Positions 10,720 to 22,900 of a stretch of DNA of 64,000 nt are shown piece by piece. Location of the stretch: the NCBI GenBank assembly GCA_003415625.1, contig PYIU01000008.1:3781001-3845000 (forward strand). The letters are read 5' to 3'. The notes beneath the pieces were generated by a model that searched no databases, was not told the DNA's origin, and saw nothing but the letters and a program-made list of their open reading frames with translations. The translations under genes were made by a program, and so were the position numbers. Origin of the DNA: Aquanectria penicillioides. Taxonomy: Eukaryota > Ascomycota > Sordariomycetes > Hypocreales > Nectriaceae. Every line of letters starts with the position of its first letter. Position 1 is the first letter of the stretch.

Positions 10720-11791
10720 ATGAAATATCTATAGAATTGCATCCCCGCTGTCAATACCTAAGTTCGTGAGAGGCTGAATAACGCCTCACCGATCTTGGAA
10801 CCTGACATTGGCAAAGGTTGAAGGATCCCCACAATATCAGCTATACCGGATTGGGCCACCTCCCACCAAATGGTTTTTGTCACTCCTGCGCCGTAAAGAT
10901 TCGAGTCTCGATATATATGCGTAGAAGGTAGCTTCAGCCTTCAGCGTGTTGGTAACGGCAGTCTTTTCATCGCAGCCGATTCAGTGAACACTCCAATCGA
11001 GAGAATGCAATGGTCAGGCTCTTCATCCTGGCTACTTTTCCCACGAACAACATGGAAGGAAGTGCTCTAATTTGGAATACCACTTCTGCGAGTGCTCTAA
11101 CAATACTGTTTTGCAGTTCTACCAGGCAATGAATGAATTAATGGCAAGTTCCGAGCGTCTCGTCTAGCATCACGACCATACTGACACGGGCGAAGCCAAA
11201 CACACGCACACCACTACCATCTTCTGCATCTAATGGCCATGTTTTGCATGAAAACACACTGCTGGGCACATGGATAGAGGCCAAGTACAGTGCTGGACGA
11301 CGCGGGGATTAGGGCAAGGCCCGCTTTAAAACAAAATGCCGAGATTTTGGGTATGTTGGCCTTGAAAATGGACCTCGACGAACATGGCGGCCAAAAGCCG
11401 GAATGCCGCGGTGAGTATGGGGTCGTCATCTTTCTTCCTTGAACAAAAATAGAAATAGACCACAGGGCATTTGGTAGATTTCAGAGTGAGTCAAGGTATC
11501 CTTCCTCGTGGCCACCACAAGCAGCAGTCAAAAATACCACAATGAAAGATTACGTAGGACATCAAAAATTGCACCCGCCATAGCCCCGAAGGGCAATGGA
11601 GTATGAAACGACTCCGCGATGTGCAATGCAGGCCTTCCATGCTGAGGTTGGCCAGTCTTGAGCGGCCAGCCTCCAGATAAGGTAAGTATGAAGAAGAAGA
11701 GGAAAAGAGGAAATTGGTTGGGACGAGGAGCGGCCGAGTTTTATAGACGAAATTAGGGACCTGGTCTGAGCGTCTTGCTGGCGGGGTGATG
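10720..11791. other. Intergenic left of an inverted-repeat element
   Basis: No recognisable gene. Minus-strand frames at 11214-11429 and 11491-11805 show no domain, and the second runs into the terminal repeat. Confidence 0.45.
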
Positions 11792-12457
11792 CTACGGTCG
11801 CACATTAGCTAATGTTTGCACGAGTGCAAAATCATCTTATCAAAACAAGATGATTCTAGATAGGGACGCGTACGCAAGTCCCTTCCCTTACTGCATTTGC
11901 CTTCTAGGCCATTTCGATAGCTGCTGCAGCAATTATAAGCAGCCGGATTGCGCTGCTTAGTGCAACAATAGGGACTCGGCTATAGGTAGTGTATATAGGG
12001 GCGGCTTTAGCGGCGGAAGTTAGGGCAATAGCTTAGGATCCTAAGCCCGGCTAATTGAACTCCTTAAGGGATTAGGGACCAAAAAGAAGCCAATTGAGCT
12101 AGATAAAGAAGGAACCTAAGACAACCCTATTATCATTAATTAAAGTGCATACAATTATTTCCTTATTTTAATACTTTTTTCTTATATATAAGCAGCAGCC
12201 TAAAAAGCCTTAATTAAGTAATTATATATAAAGGCATTAGTTAATAGTTCTAGCTAACCTAAAATAATAGCTAGCACCTTCTTATAGTATTTTAGGTTAG
12301 TAGCTAAGGATATTGTATGCAAATATGCATACAATATCCCAGTGAAGCGAAGACCAGCCAACCTGCATAATGTGAGCTACATACATTGTGGTGTGTGTGC
12401 CATTTGGTAAGTGGGGATTTTGCACTCGTGCAAACATTAGCTAATGTGCGACCGTAG
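11792..12457. mobile_element. MITE-like non-autonomous DNA transposon with 42-bp perfect terminal inverted repeats
   Basis: Bases 11792-11833 and 12416-12457 are exact inverted repeats of 42 bp, beginning ctacggtcgcacattagcta. The 666-bp element has no transposase frame and an AT-rich interior. The flanks show a 3-bp direct repeat ATG on both sides (a possible target duplication). Alternatively, if the ends are trimmed by one base, a TA dinucleotide lies at each end as in Tc1/mariner-like insertions. The interior contains a perfect 13-bp hairpin (12308-12320 with 12327-12339, 6-base loop) and an inverted pair around 12255-12297. The perfect ends imply recent insertion or little mutation since. 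Confidence 0.9.
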
Positions 12458-13061
12458 ATGCGCCTAGATTAGCGGGTCCTCTGCCGCCTGACGCGACGCT
12501 GGCTACCCTGTAGTCTTTGCGTGAACAAGTGAAAGCCCAGGAAAGACACCTACCATACAACATTTCCAAGTTTTATAATGTTATTGTGGTGTTGAAGAGC
12601 AAGGAATCTCTTAGTGGGGGGAATGCTGCCTATGAACAAGCTGAACAAGGCGACATAAAGTAAAAGCGATTGAGATAGAGGGTGATCCCATGTCACTAAA
12701 GTATCTTGAGCCTGCAGATACCTCTCCAACACACAAAGCAAACCCAATCAAGGGAAACCATACTAAAAAACCATACTCATCAGTTAGAAACCAATTCTTG
12801 TATACCTTGCCTTACTCCTGGGGTACCTCAAACACCGGAATGCTGCTTTAAGCAGTGGTTGGCATGACTGATCTCAGTGATTACCCGGCTATCATGTCTG
12901 GGTAAGCTAATAGATCGCCTACAAATTGGGATAATGAAAGGTGTGATTGACACATCCTTCATGAATGGCGCAGTTTCTTTCGTTGCTTCAACTCAACCCG
13001 GTTCTGTATCAATGGTATTCTTCCATTGTACAGATAATGCAGGGACATATTAGAACCAGCC
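12458..13061. other. Intergenic, 5' region of O-methyltransferase
   Basis: No gene is seen. An AT-rich 70-bp stretch precedes the ATG at 13062. Confidence 0.4.
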
Positions 13062-13799
13062 ATGACATCGGACATGGGCACTCAATCATTTACAGACCTT
13101 TACAGGACAGATCCAAGACCGACGAGCGTTGACTTGTACGCAAATTCTCGCCTGTTGGGGGAAAACAAAAACAAGTACCATTCAGCTCTTCAAAGCATCG
13201 CTCAAAACACACTCGCTGCTGGTCTTCCAGAGATGGCTTGTTCACCATCTCAAGCCAAGTTCTTAATGCTTCAAATCCAAATCTCCAACGCCAAGAATAT
13301 CCTCGAAGTAGGAACATTGCGCGGATATAGCGCCGGATGGATGGCCTCCGCAGGCCCCCATGTAAAGGTCACGACGATTGAAATTGACGTGAGACACGCA
13401 GACATAGCGTCCAAGAACCTCGATCAAGCTGGCTTAGGATCACAGGTTGAGATTTTGCAAGTCTCAGGTCTCGACATTCTACCAAAACTTGCATCTGAAG
13501 TGCAATCTGAACGCCGGCTGCCTTTTGACTTTGTGTTTATCGACGCCAACAAGCAAGACAACCTTGCATATTTCAATTATGCCGTTTCCATGGTACCTAC
13601 TCGCACTGCAATTATTGTTGACAATGTTGTTCGAAATGGAAAGGTAATCTCCGCTCTCGAAGCTGAGAAGGATGGCCGTGTTCTTGGCACTCAACAAGTA
13701 ATTGAAGCCATTGAGAGAGATGAAAGAGTTGATGCAACTATCATCCAAACTGTTGGAGAAAAGGGCTATAATGGGTTTTTGATTGCAGTGAAGAGGTAA
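13062..13799 (+). CDS. O-methyltransferase, cation-dependent (CCoAOMT/COMT-like, family 3)
   Basis: A single-exon frame of 245 residues, normal for the family. Motif I is LEVGTLRGYS (81-90), the SAM-ribose acidic region is TIEID (105-109), and the metal-binding pattern FVFIDANK (about 158-164) is followed by the DN pair (187-188). The ending EKGYNGFLIAVKR matches the GxNDGxxIAxK-type end of the family with N and G kept. Family knowledge: these soluble enzymes transfer methyl groups to catechol-type hydroxyls using a divalent cation. Context suggests a tailoring role with the neighbouring AusD-like methyltransferase, but the substrate is unknown. A second in-frame Met at residue 5 is also possible as start. 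Confidence 0.92.
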   Translation: MTSDMGTQSFTDLYRTDPRPTSVDLYANSRLLGENKNKYHSALQSIAQNTLAAGLPEMACSPSQAKFLMLQIQISNAKNILEVGTLRGYSAGWMASAGPHVKVTTIEIDVRHADIASKNLDQAGLGSQVEILQVSGLDILPKLASEVQSERRLPFDFVFIDANKQDNLAYFNYAVSMVPTRTAIIVDNVVRNGKVISALEAEKDGRVLGTQQVIEAIERDERVDATIIQTVGEKGYNGFLIAVKR

Positions 13800-15655
13800 T
13801 GATTGTCCTTCCGTCACGATACTCTTAGCATGAACTTAAAACTCGTATTCTAGGATATCTGGCTTTTCTTGGGCTGCTGCAGCCTGCTGGACACGAGGGA
13901 CCGTCAGAGCAAAAGAAACAAAGCAGGCTGCATTCCTTTGGAAAGGCATCAATATTCAAACGCCTATATACGATGAATTTCCTATTTCGATTTCTTTTCT
14001 TTACTTCTAAACTTCCTGCCCAAGTATCGGCACCTCTGTCTCTCTAAAACTTCACTGCAATTCTTTTTGAACTCCGTATCAGAGATGCTTCTGTGGTTTA
14101 CGTATGAATTAGACTGAACTACAGAGTAGAGGGGTAATAACACGTGACCTTGAGTATAGCTTCGCTTGTGGCATCCGGAGAGAAAGACTGATCCAATCCT
14201 TCACCATGTCATATTTAGCCATCGCAACCTCCCACTCTTCATCGTACTTTCCTCTATCGATAGCATTGTTACGTTTGGGGGCCAACAGATGAGCCGGAGG
14301 GATTACGACACTGTTTACACCCGATGCTCCAATGGCGAGCGTGTAATATTCCTTTTATACTATATCCAGCCTCAGGTCATTTGGTGGTAGTATTATTATG
14401 GATATCGCTAGCACAGCCCGCCACTTTTTCGGCCTCTTAAATTAGCGGTTCGATAGCAGCTTGACCTCGCCCCGAATGAAACCATTCTAGAATGGAGATG
14501 CTTGTCCGATCGACCTTTAGAAGACGACCTGGGGCGCCTGCACTGCATTACGTGCCGTCCTCACTTGCATTTCTTTTCGACTTGGATGCAACGTCAAATT
14601 ATGAGACTCTATTTCACCCTGAACTTCAGAAATCATCTAGCTGGTAGTCGTAAGATGCCAATCTGGCTACGATTTCGCCAACATGTGATAAATACCTAGA
14701 TATAGTCGGGTCGTACAGGACGGGGTTGAAGACCTCGGGTTTCTAACAACTCCCAATCTGACGCGTCATCTCGGCACTGCAGGTTTTTCTTTTTTAGCCT
14801 GCATGAAAACCTCCGTCAATCATCACGCAGCTCCCGCAGGTGCTACTCTTTTCCCGCCATTCTCACGTTCTGACATAAGATGCGAAAAACACTCCCCCTC
14901 CGCATTTTTAGATTTGACCAATCCCAACCGCTCATCTTGAAACAAGCCACGCTCCTTATGCCTGTAAGCATCACCTCCATCAATCATTTCAGTAAGACAC
15001 AAATGCTAGGTATTCCGAATGGTCACAGAAATGCTCCTTGCTATGTTGCTGACTGTGACGAAAGGTCATGCCTCTACAGAGTCACGGAGAACGATGTCGG
15101 TCTTTTTTCCGTTTCGCATTTCATTCAGAATCTGCCCAAGCTGCTATATCTGTTGCTTCCCTGCCTTGTCTTGCATCTAGCAGACCCCAATTACGGGTTC
15201 CGAAGGCGTGAGGGGGATGAACATCGGCTGTGTAGAGTGGGATGCATGTGTGTGATATGATGGGGATGACGCCAGCATTCGGCACACAGCATGCCGTGGC
15301 TTTGCTCTAACACCTGCAAAGATCTCGGACAAGTAGAGACGGGAAGGAGTGTGACATATTTATATCCCGTCGTCCTACCCCTCTCCCCTAGGCTTTTCTG
15401 ATCTTTCTTCTGCGATCTTTTCGTATGCGTCTGATTTTGATCACATGAACCAATGAAACCGAATGACGAATCGATTATATCCATATGAAAAATACTTGCT
15501 TTGATTTGGGTCTGGTCTTAGTTCGATAATATTATTCTTGGTAACTTGTTCTTCTCCCTCGGTGTTATAATTGTCCTGACCGACCTCTTCATTCGCAGGC
15601 ACGCCCTTTTGCAAACCACATCGCCTCATCTCAGGCATTTCCTGCTTTTACCAAC
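13800..15655. other. Long intergenic region, no gene recognised
   Basis: About 1.9 kb with only short open frames (14166-14390, 14502-14699, 14880-15260), none with a recognisable motif or convincing start context. The stretch just before 15656 is C/T-rich and could be the promoter and leader of the small MGGC protein. Confidence 0.4.
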
Positions 15656-15901
15656 ATGGGTGGCTGCTTTTCCAAAGAGTCCCCTAAGCCCCACTCACAC
15701 ACCTACTACAGATTGAAATCACTGAATTACAAATTCAGGTCTCTTAAGTTCCGCGTTCGAGTTTTCCTCGGCCCGCAGAACACGGCAGTCGCCCAAAAGT
15801 ACCGAAAAAAGCGGCGAGCCCAGCAAGAAGACTATGAAAAGCTCAAGGCCGATTTGGTGGCAAATGATTGGGGGTTATCACAATGCGGACGATGGTATTA
15901 G
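15656..15901 (+). CDS. Small basic protein beginning MGGCFSK, putatively lipid-anchored
   Basis: An 81-residue frame in an excellent fungal start context (CCAACATGGG). The N-terminus MGGCFSKE fits N-myristoylation at Gly2 with a palmitoylatable Cys4. The body is strongly basic (KSLNYKFRSLKFRVRV, KYRKKRRAQQ), with a short acidic/lysine helix near the end. No membrane segment or known domain is seen. Basic residues next to a myristoyl group commonly reinforce membrane binding, so I infer a peripheral membrane protein. It could be a chance frame: it is short and no intron supports it. Confidence 0.45.
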   Translation: MGGCFSKESPKPHSHTYYRLKSLNYKFRSLKFRVRVFLGPQNTAVAQKYRKKRRAQQEDYEKLKADLVANDWGLSQCGRWY

Positions 15902-16929
15902 GCATCCTCAGCAGTCCTGGCAGCGCCTCTCTGTGTTCGTTTTCAGTAGCGGCACGTCAAGCTTGCCACTCACATTCTACCTAAAGGACTTACCACCAGC
16001 CGTGTCACTGTTATCACAGCTGGACATGGAGCCCCGAAGGTATGCAAAAAAAACAGCACATCTGAGATGACTCGAGGGCTTATGACGATGCCAGCTAGAA
16101 ATATACTATCGACTGCAACATTGATACGCGTACAGCTTCTGCAGCAGTCCTGGTATCGCCTTATCTGACTTGTACGTTTTTATAATCCTGTTGCAATTGT
16201 CCACACTGCATTCGTTGTCCTACTCCCGGAAGCTCGGCAAAGTTCAGGATGGGAAAATTTTGGCCGATTGCTTACTCCGGGTTCCGGTCAAATCACCAGA
16301 AGGTGTTGCCCAATGTCGGTAGGGGAGTTACGAGTTCTCAAATATGGAAGGATATTGTTAGAGGGAAGGAGATTAACAGCAAGTATTAACTGGATGTGGT
16401 TACGGTTGTGACTGGTAATGGTCTCGATGTAATCTATACAACATCAGTAGACTGGATTCAAATGCAACTAAGAAGTTGCGTTCGGAATGGTGAAGCATAT
16501 GTCAATAATCGTTTGAAAAAAGATATTCTCCTTCGAAGGCCCTAGAAGAACCCTAAAGCTGATCCTTCTATGTAACAATAAATTCCACTTCGCATGGATT
16601 AAATAATGAAAACAGGCTCCCGCATTTCAGAGTGCAGATAGTTGAATGGCATCATAAGGGAGATATTCTGAGTATGTATGGAGACTACATGTCACAATTG
16701 TCTCGCAGGTAGCACTTTTGCGTTTTGCGGCCCAATTGAGAAGCCCATGTAATGTACGTAGTTCTAAATAAGATATTTTCCTAATAGTTCAACTTATATA
16801 GAAATTTCATACTTGGGGAATTCCACTCCGCCAGAAGCTTTCAACAAGAACCTGTGCCACATTTCGCCCTCAGTCATCCGCTCCCATTCCGACTTACTAA
16901 TGCGGCGAACGTGGTATAGTTTTCGAGTA
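15902..16929. other. Intergenic, 3' side of ABC transporter remnant
   Basis: No gene is recognised. AT content rises towards 16.8 kb. Confidence 0.4.
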
Positions 16930-19900
16930 ATACCTTTGGTCGACCTATTCTACAACTTGGCCCATTTCCATCGCCACAATCAAGTCCGACTCAATAATAC
17001 TTTCCATTCGATATGCGACGGTAACCACCGTTCACTCTGCAAAATCCTGCGTCATAATCATCCGCATGTTTTGATCCGTCTCAATATCCACGTTACTCGT
17101 AGCCTCGTCTTGGATTGAGATTCCTGTTTTCTGTCCCTGCCGCATGAGGTTTGCGCGTGCTAGAGCAAATAGCTGCCTCTGCCCTTGTGACAGTGAGGTA
17201 CCAGTCATATTGCTTTCTAACTCGCCTCTATTAGAGAGGATAGTCTATAGTCCGACGCGTGTCAGGGCTGCAATGGTAGTTTCTCTTAGGCGCTCATTTC
17301 TTGGATCAGCGTTGAATCGGACTGTCCCAGAGAGAAGGATTGTGTCCTGTGGGATAAAAATAATACGGATACGGATAGTTGAGCGAGGTGTGCTGGAGAT
17401 GTCATAGCCGTCAATCAGGATATGACCTATATCAATCTCTAAAAGGCGAATAAGAGCAGCCACTACAGAGCTTTTGCCTCTGATATCCTCAGAATTAGTT
17501 GTGATACACAGATTAGTGGCAGAAAGAGATCTTTACCTTGCAGTACGACCACAGATCCCAACTTTTTGACCTGACGGAATATGAAGGGTGACATTTCGGA
17601 TCCCTGTAGCCGTTGGGCTATTACTCTCAGTATGGCTGCACTGACAACGAAACATGGACTTGTACCTATGAGATGCGGTGACGTCACAAAATTGAATATT
17701 CTCGAGAGAGGGCCATAGTAGCGGCAGGTCAACATCTTCTCCTGCTTTAGCTTCTGGAAGCACTGTTTCTTCTAGGCTTTTAAGTCGTGCGATTTCGCCA
17801 AGAGATGTTCTAGTAAGGTCCAACCTAGTACTAGACTTGAAATATCATTCTCAATAGCTATGATCAATCATGTTAGAAAAGTGATACACTGGAAAATGTG
17901 ACTGAGATGTCTTCACTTACACAATGCATTATTCAGGGCTATACCTAACTGACTAGGACTGATACTACTTCTGAGTCCCATCGCTAGTCCCACTACGAGC
18001 CTGGCCTTTGCTCCAACAATGAGGTCCAGAACAAGATTCATCCATCGTTGGATACAATGAAGCAAGTAGTAAGGTCTTTGAGACAAATCAATAAGCCGCA
18101 TTCTTTCGTGTCCAAATCCTGGTCCATGCATGAGCTTTGATAGTCATCATTCTATTGATACTTTCGGAAAAATGGGAGTATCGCGGTGCCTTAGACTTAA
18201 GATCTAAGGGACGAAGTGCGTAGATAAACGTGTTGGAGACCAAAGACTGCCAGAACGAGGAAGGGAACGCTGGTTGCCATGCGTTTCAAGCCTATGGCTA
18301 CGAGAGAGATTGAGCCAATGGGCGTGAAAAGATCTGATTGTTGTACGTTAGTATCTATAGGATAGAAGATTTCTGTCTGGATAATTACTTGATATTGTTA
18401 CCAGAACACCGGTGGGCAGTCGCGTCTCAATGACCATCATGTCTTGACTGAAACGATTTGGAATAGTGCCACTGTCGGTCGCTGCAAAAAATGACGCTGG
18501 TGCCTTGGAAATAATCCTGAGGAGTGTGTGGTGAAATTTGCTCGAAGTTGATGGTGAGATGAGAATTAGCATTGATCTGTGCACATGTCAAAACAATGGG
18601 TAATGATGTGGCAAGGAAAGAAACAAACCCAGCGTAACCGAAAATTCCGATAGCGTTTAGGAGACTGAGGCATATATAAACACTAGAATATAAACCAAAT
18701 GGACGCACTTTTATCTTCTGTCCACCAATGAAGCAAGGCGGCTATTTCGATTTCAACCGTTAACAGTTGTATCGGCTGTTTCGAGAATGAAAATTATGAA
18801 GAGAAACAATAAGAAATGATTCATCGCGCTTACAGTCAAATGTAGTGCCGAAGGCATGGACGATGATCGACCCGACAAACAGGGCCAGTCTCGACGGTTC
18901 AATGCCCTTGAAGTAGTATCGGTAAACTGCCTAATCGCCCGTACCACCAGTCAAATCATCTAGCTTGTTTAATCGTGACACTTCTTCTGCTTTTTTGTTC
19001 GCATCATTTGACTCAATGGGTGGAATCTCAGGCTTTACTTGGCCCTGACTTTCCGTCCTGATTGAATCTGTCAACCGATGGCGAAACACTTGCTCAGGGG
19101 TTTCTTCATATGCAACGCTCTGATTTGACAACACCAGGATTTTTTCGCTGAAAGCTAAATAATCCACTGCAGTGTCGTTAGGTCACAATCACCCAACAAA
19201 AGGCCATCCACGCCTAGGCTCATGACGTGGCTTACTAGTAGGTGTTACAAGCAACACCGTCGCGCCAATCTTTTTCAAGAGGCCATCATCTCCAAATATT
19301 CGATCAACTACAGTAATCCGGGTTTTTATATTTAGGGCGCTCAATACATCATCTGGAAGCATAATATCGGCCCTGGTGTATAATACGCGAGCTAAGGTAA
19401 CTCTTTACTTCTGACCTCTACTGAGTTTGACGCCTCTGATGCCAATCTTGGTTTGATCGCCATCTGAGAACCGGCCGAGGTCTTCATCTAGAGCACAAGC
19501 TTGGAAGACTGTATGATACAAGGTTTCGTCTAAGGAGTCATCATCTTTACGCCTCAATATTGCCTGACGGATCGTGAGGTCGGGAATCCAAGGTTCTCAA
19601 GCGCAAAACGCAATTCTGTTTGTCAAAACGGTTATCAGACCTTTGGTCGGGACAATCTCCCCTAGAATAGCTTGCAGAAGCGTAGTTTTCCAGAAGCAAT
19701 AGAACCAATGACCATTACGAGGGATCTCCGACTAATCTCAAAATTGACGTCTTTATTAACAAACTCTGTTGTGGATTCTGTTCGAAGGTCCACTCCACTC
19801 CATCCATCATGATCTATGTGGGTGCTGTAGTTTCCGAAGATACACTGGCCTTGACGAAATTTACCATTTCTTTGTTTCTTGAAGCTGTTGGTTCTTGAGC

Positions 19901-21450
19901 TGTGACGCCCGGTGCCACTGATTCCAGATCGAAGAAAGCTCGAGGATCGTCTTTAGGTAGCGAGACAAGGAAGGCTTGCATGCGATCAAAACAGCCCAAG
20001 CTTGATGCCGTGTTGGGAAGAGCACTCAGCAGCTTCGCGATTGGATCAGTTGGAAGACTGATAATCGAGAGACCTACGAAAGTTGAGGTGGTATCCAGCG
20101 AGGCCTTGCCTTGGAAAGTAGCCTGAATCAGAATACACACCAATGTCAACGCGGGTGCAAGTGCCCACGGCAAGTTCTGGACCAGGTTATGCCACATAAT
20201 GTTCCACAATAAGCCGGCCATGAGATGGGCCTCTCGAACCTGTAGGCTCTGGCCATGTCTTCGACCACTTGACCCCGTCCCATCATTCGAACGCTCCGTA
20301 TACCTGCAAGCATTCTGGTTGTCATTGCGAGACGTTTCTGTACTGCATTCACCCATGTCTTTTGCCCGCTCCCGATGGTGCCCACGATTGTCTGCGTAGC
20401 CAAGGATGCTAACACAGACGCAATGACAGGGACCGCACGCCCCGAATTTAGCTGCAGTGCGAGCAGCGAGACGTCGATGATGACCTCAACAAATCTTGCC
20501 CAGACTTCATCTAGTATAGCTAGGCTATCCGAAATATGATCCATGCCCGTGTTCATCAATGCCGCCGAGGCGGACTCTTCATAGAGCCCCTCTCGAAGAC
20601 TCAATGCATGGTCGTAGAGGAGCGCGATGCTTGCCCCTCTGAACATCGTGATGGATCAGTACAAGTTTTGGTTAAAGTGAACTTTTGAGACTGCCAATCA
20701 CAGCTAGATCCACCAGAGAAAGCTGCGGTTGATTATACCACTGGTTGATTCCGGGGGGAGGTTTCGGTAGTGAGGTGCTAGATAGGCTCTTTTCCCTCGC
20801 GCTTCAAGAACCAACAGCGCAATCTTGATGCCCGTGCTCACCGAAAAGATAGATGGCATTATATTTTTATTTTCTTGTAGCTACAATGTCCTGAGCTGGA
20901 CAATATCAACTACCAGGGTGAGTATAAGATAAATGTTGAGTAATGAAGATGGCCTTACAGACCGGGAATCTTCGAGCCATGTGATTATCGCTAGTTGGAT
21001 GGAGACCACAAGGTTTATTATGGCTGAGGCGATTGTGAACTTAGTGTGCATGGTAATGTCAACAGCACAGAGAACCAATATCGCGAGCTGAAAGGCCACG
21101 AAGACAAGCGCGGCAACCTATTGAACAGCAAGGTGTTGATCAGTTTTAGTTCTGCAAGTACGGCGTGAGTATGTAGGTTGACCAGTCATTACTAGCTTCT
21201 GGATAAGATTGGTGTTAAAAATTGCAGTTTTGGAGGCTCTAACTAGTGTTTTCAATCTAGCGGCTGCAGTAAGAACGAACAAGATGTTGGGTAGCATCCA
21301 TAGAATCGACTGCTCAAAGGCGAGAGTAAAATCCAGCCCATCCTGGTGAGCACTGCTAACGATGTGGCTGATGACGCTATCGGCTTGAATAGAGTACCCT
21401 TCGTCTATACTTTTGGTTCGTTACTCTAGGACTGGGCTGGTTATGAGATG
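16930..21450 (-). pseudogene. ABCC-type (MRP-like) ABC transporter pseudogene
   Basis: Minus-strand fragments can be read in order across about 4.5 kb. They are an N-terminal membrane domain (21.43-20.88 kb), TMD1 (20.65-19.90 kb), NBD1 (19.81-19.16 kb), a linker and TMD2 (18.95-17.85 kb) and NBD2 (17.75-16.94 kb). NBD1 Walker A is frameshifted (about 19690), its signature reads LSRGQK and is followed by TAA (19407-19405) where LSGGQKQR is expected, and Walker B survives as LPDD. NBD2 Walker A is degraded to GRTARGKSS across an intron, a TAG replaces Trp at 17247-17245, LSQGQRQL remains, and a TGA lies at 17034-17032. Intact relatives are full-length exporters often placed in specialized-metabolite clusters. 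It is clearly non-functional but still easy to recognise, hence recent decay. Confidence 0.88.
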
Positions 21451-22900
21451 TCAAGACAGATATGCGATTGATAGGAACGTGGTTCTCATCTGTGCGTATT
21501 GTTCAGTGTGACCTCTATCTGATCATATCGACCTTCCTACTGAGGAAGTGCCATAAAACACAGCGCTGACTAATTATGTGAGAGAAAAGTAATTCAATAT
21601 CTATCTTCATTTTATAGCTGTTTTCGCCCAAAAATCTCAGATCTCGTGGTAAAATATCCACTCTGTTGGAATATACACATATTTATTACGTCACATAATA
21701 TGTAACATACGAAAGCGCGTGCATAGATTTGTGAATGAAATCAATTTAATTGGCAGCTTTATAACTTATTGCAATTCTCTCAAAGTGCACAGATTTTCTT
21801 GTGGTTCTTTCGCTAGAGCCTCTCGGTTTGAAAGGAATTGAAGTTTAGGGGGTTGACGACTTGAGGGTTACAGGGACCCCAATATCCTCAGCTTCCAAAT
21901 GATACGGAACAGCGTTGCTACCCTTGTTTAAAAAGACAATGAGAAGAAAGAAGAAAAGTCTCGCCTACAGGAAAGAACAAAATGCTAAAGCTTTAGAGCT
22001 GGCTAAGGATTTATGAGATAATTGTATCAACTATTTGAGACTCAATGCCAAGTTTTGAGTAGAGGTATAGAAGCGAAGAAGCAAAAGAGACAAAGAATAA
22101 GAGCTGCAGCTATTGCATGATAATTACTTGAACTCCAATGACAATTTCTAATCCGGACGCATGGGAATGGGGATGGATGAAGGCCGCGAGAACCAAGATC
22201 CTTTTGCTGAAAGGCATGGCATATTATTATGGTTCAATACTATAATACGGCTTGTACTCAACGCAAAATCGTAGCGACTTCCCGTTCAGGAAGGTCACTT
22301 TCAGCATCGCAGTCAGCAGACAAATTGGAACTTTGTGACTTTAGGACTTTGGGGCTTTGGGACTTTGGGACGTTGGAAATAATCAAGGAAACCACCCGAT
22401 CTGACATAGATGGCCTGTATGTACTGGTAGCTGTATGTGCCTGGAATTCTTCCTTGTCAGAATACGTTGCTCGAACAGACGTGGCTTTTCTAGACAGAGA
22501 GATGTGCATTTAGACTAAAATTATGCCGATCTATTTTGGCTGGGATCCAGAAAACGCAAAGCGCACATGGCTGTCTGGACTCAATCAATCGTCTTACGTG
22601 TTCCGCTACATATCTCTTAGCATTGGGCCTGCAACCAGAATCGTACGTTCATCGAACGAACTAAAATCTGACAATTTCATCTCAAAATCGCATGAACCCC
22701 CGCAGCAGCTTGGAGTTGATGGTAGTGGTTTAAATATTGATTGAAGTAGAGAAATGCCCGCCAAACTTGCTTCTCTATGCGGTATATAACCCACTTCCAA
22801 TTTTAGGTCCGTAAGTCAACCCATAGCTCTAACAATAGCTGCAGTCACATAATCACTTGTAGGAATTTATTCGTACTGCATGACAAAACAGTCTTAGGTG
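21451..22900. other. Intergenic between two pseudogenes
   Basis: No gene is recognised. A short imperfect tandem of actttgggg-like units lies at about 22330-22375. It probably holds the old promoter of the ABC transporter on the left. Confidence 0.4.

Noticed and set aside
11491..11805. 104-codon minus-strand frame ending at the first MITE
   Set aside because: Starts inside the terminal repeat and has no recognisable domain.
11792..12457. Inverted repeats considered as CRISPR-like or a terminator pair
   Set aside because: Only two copies, inverted, 600 bp apart in a eukaryotic genome; a transposon explains them.
14880..15260. 126-codon plus-strand frame
   Set aside because: No homology seen, no intron or start support; composition looks random.
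22330..22375. actttgggg-like short tandem
   Set aside because: Imperfect, under 50 bp; low-complexity sequence without further support.
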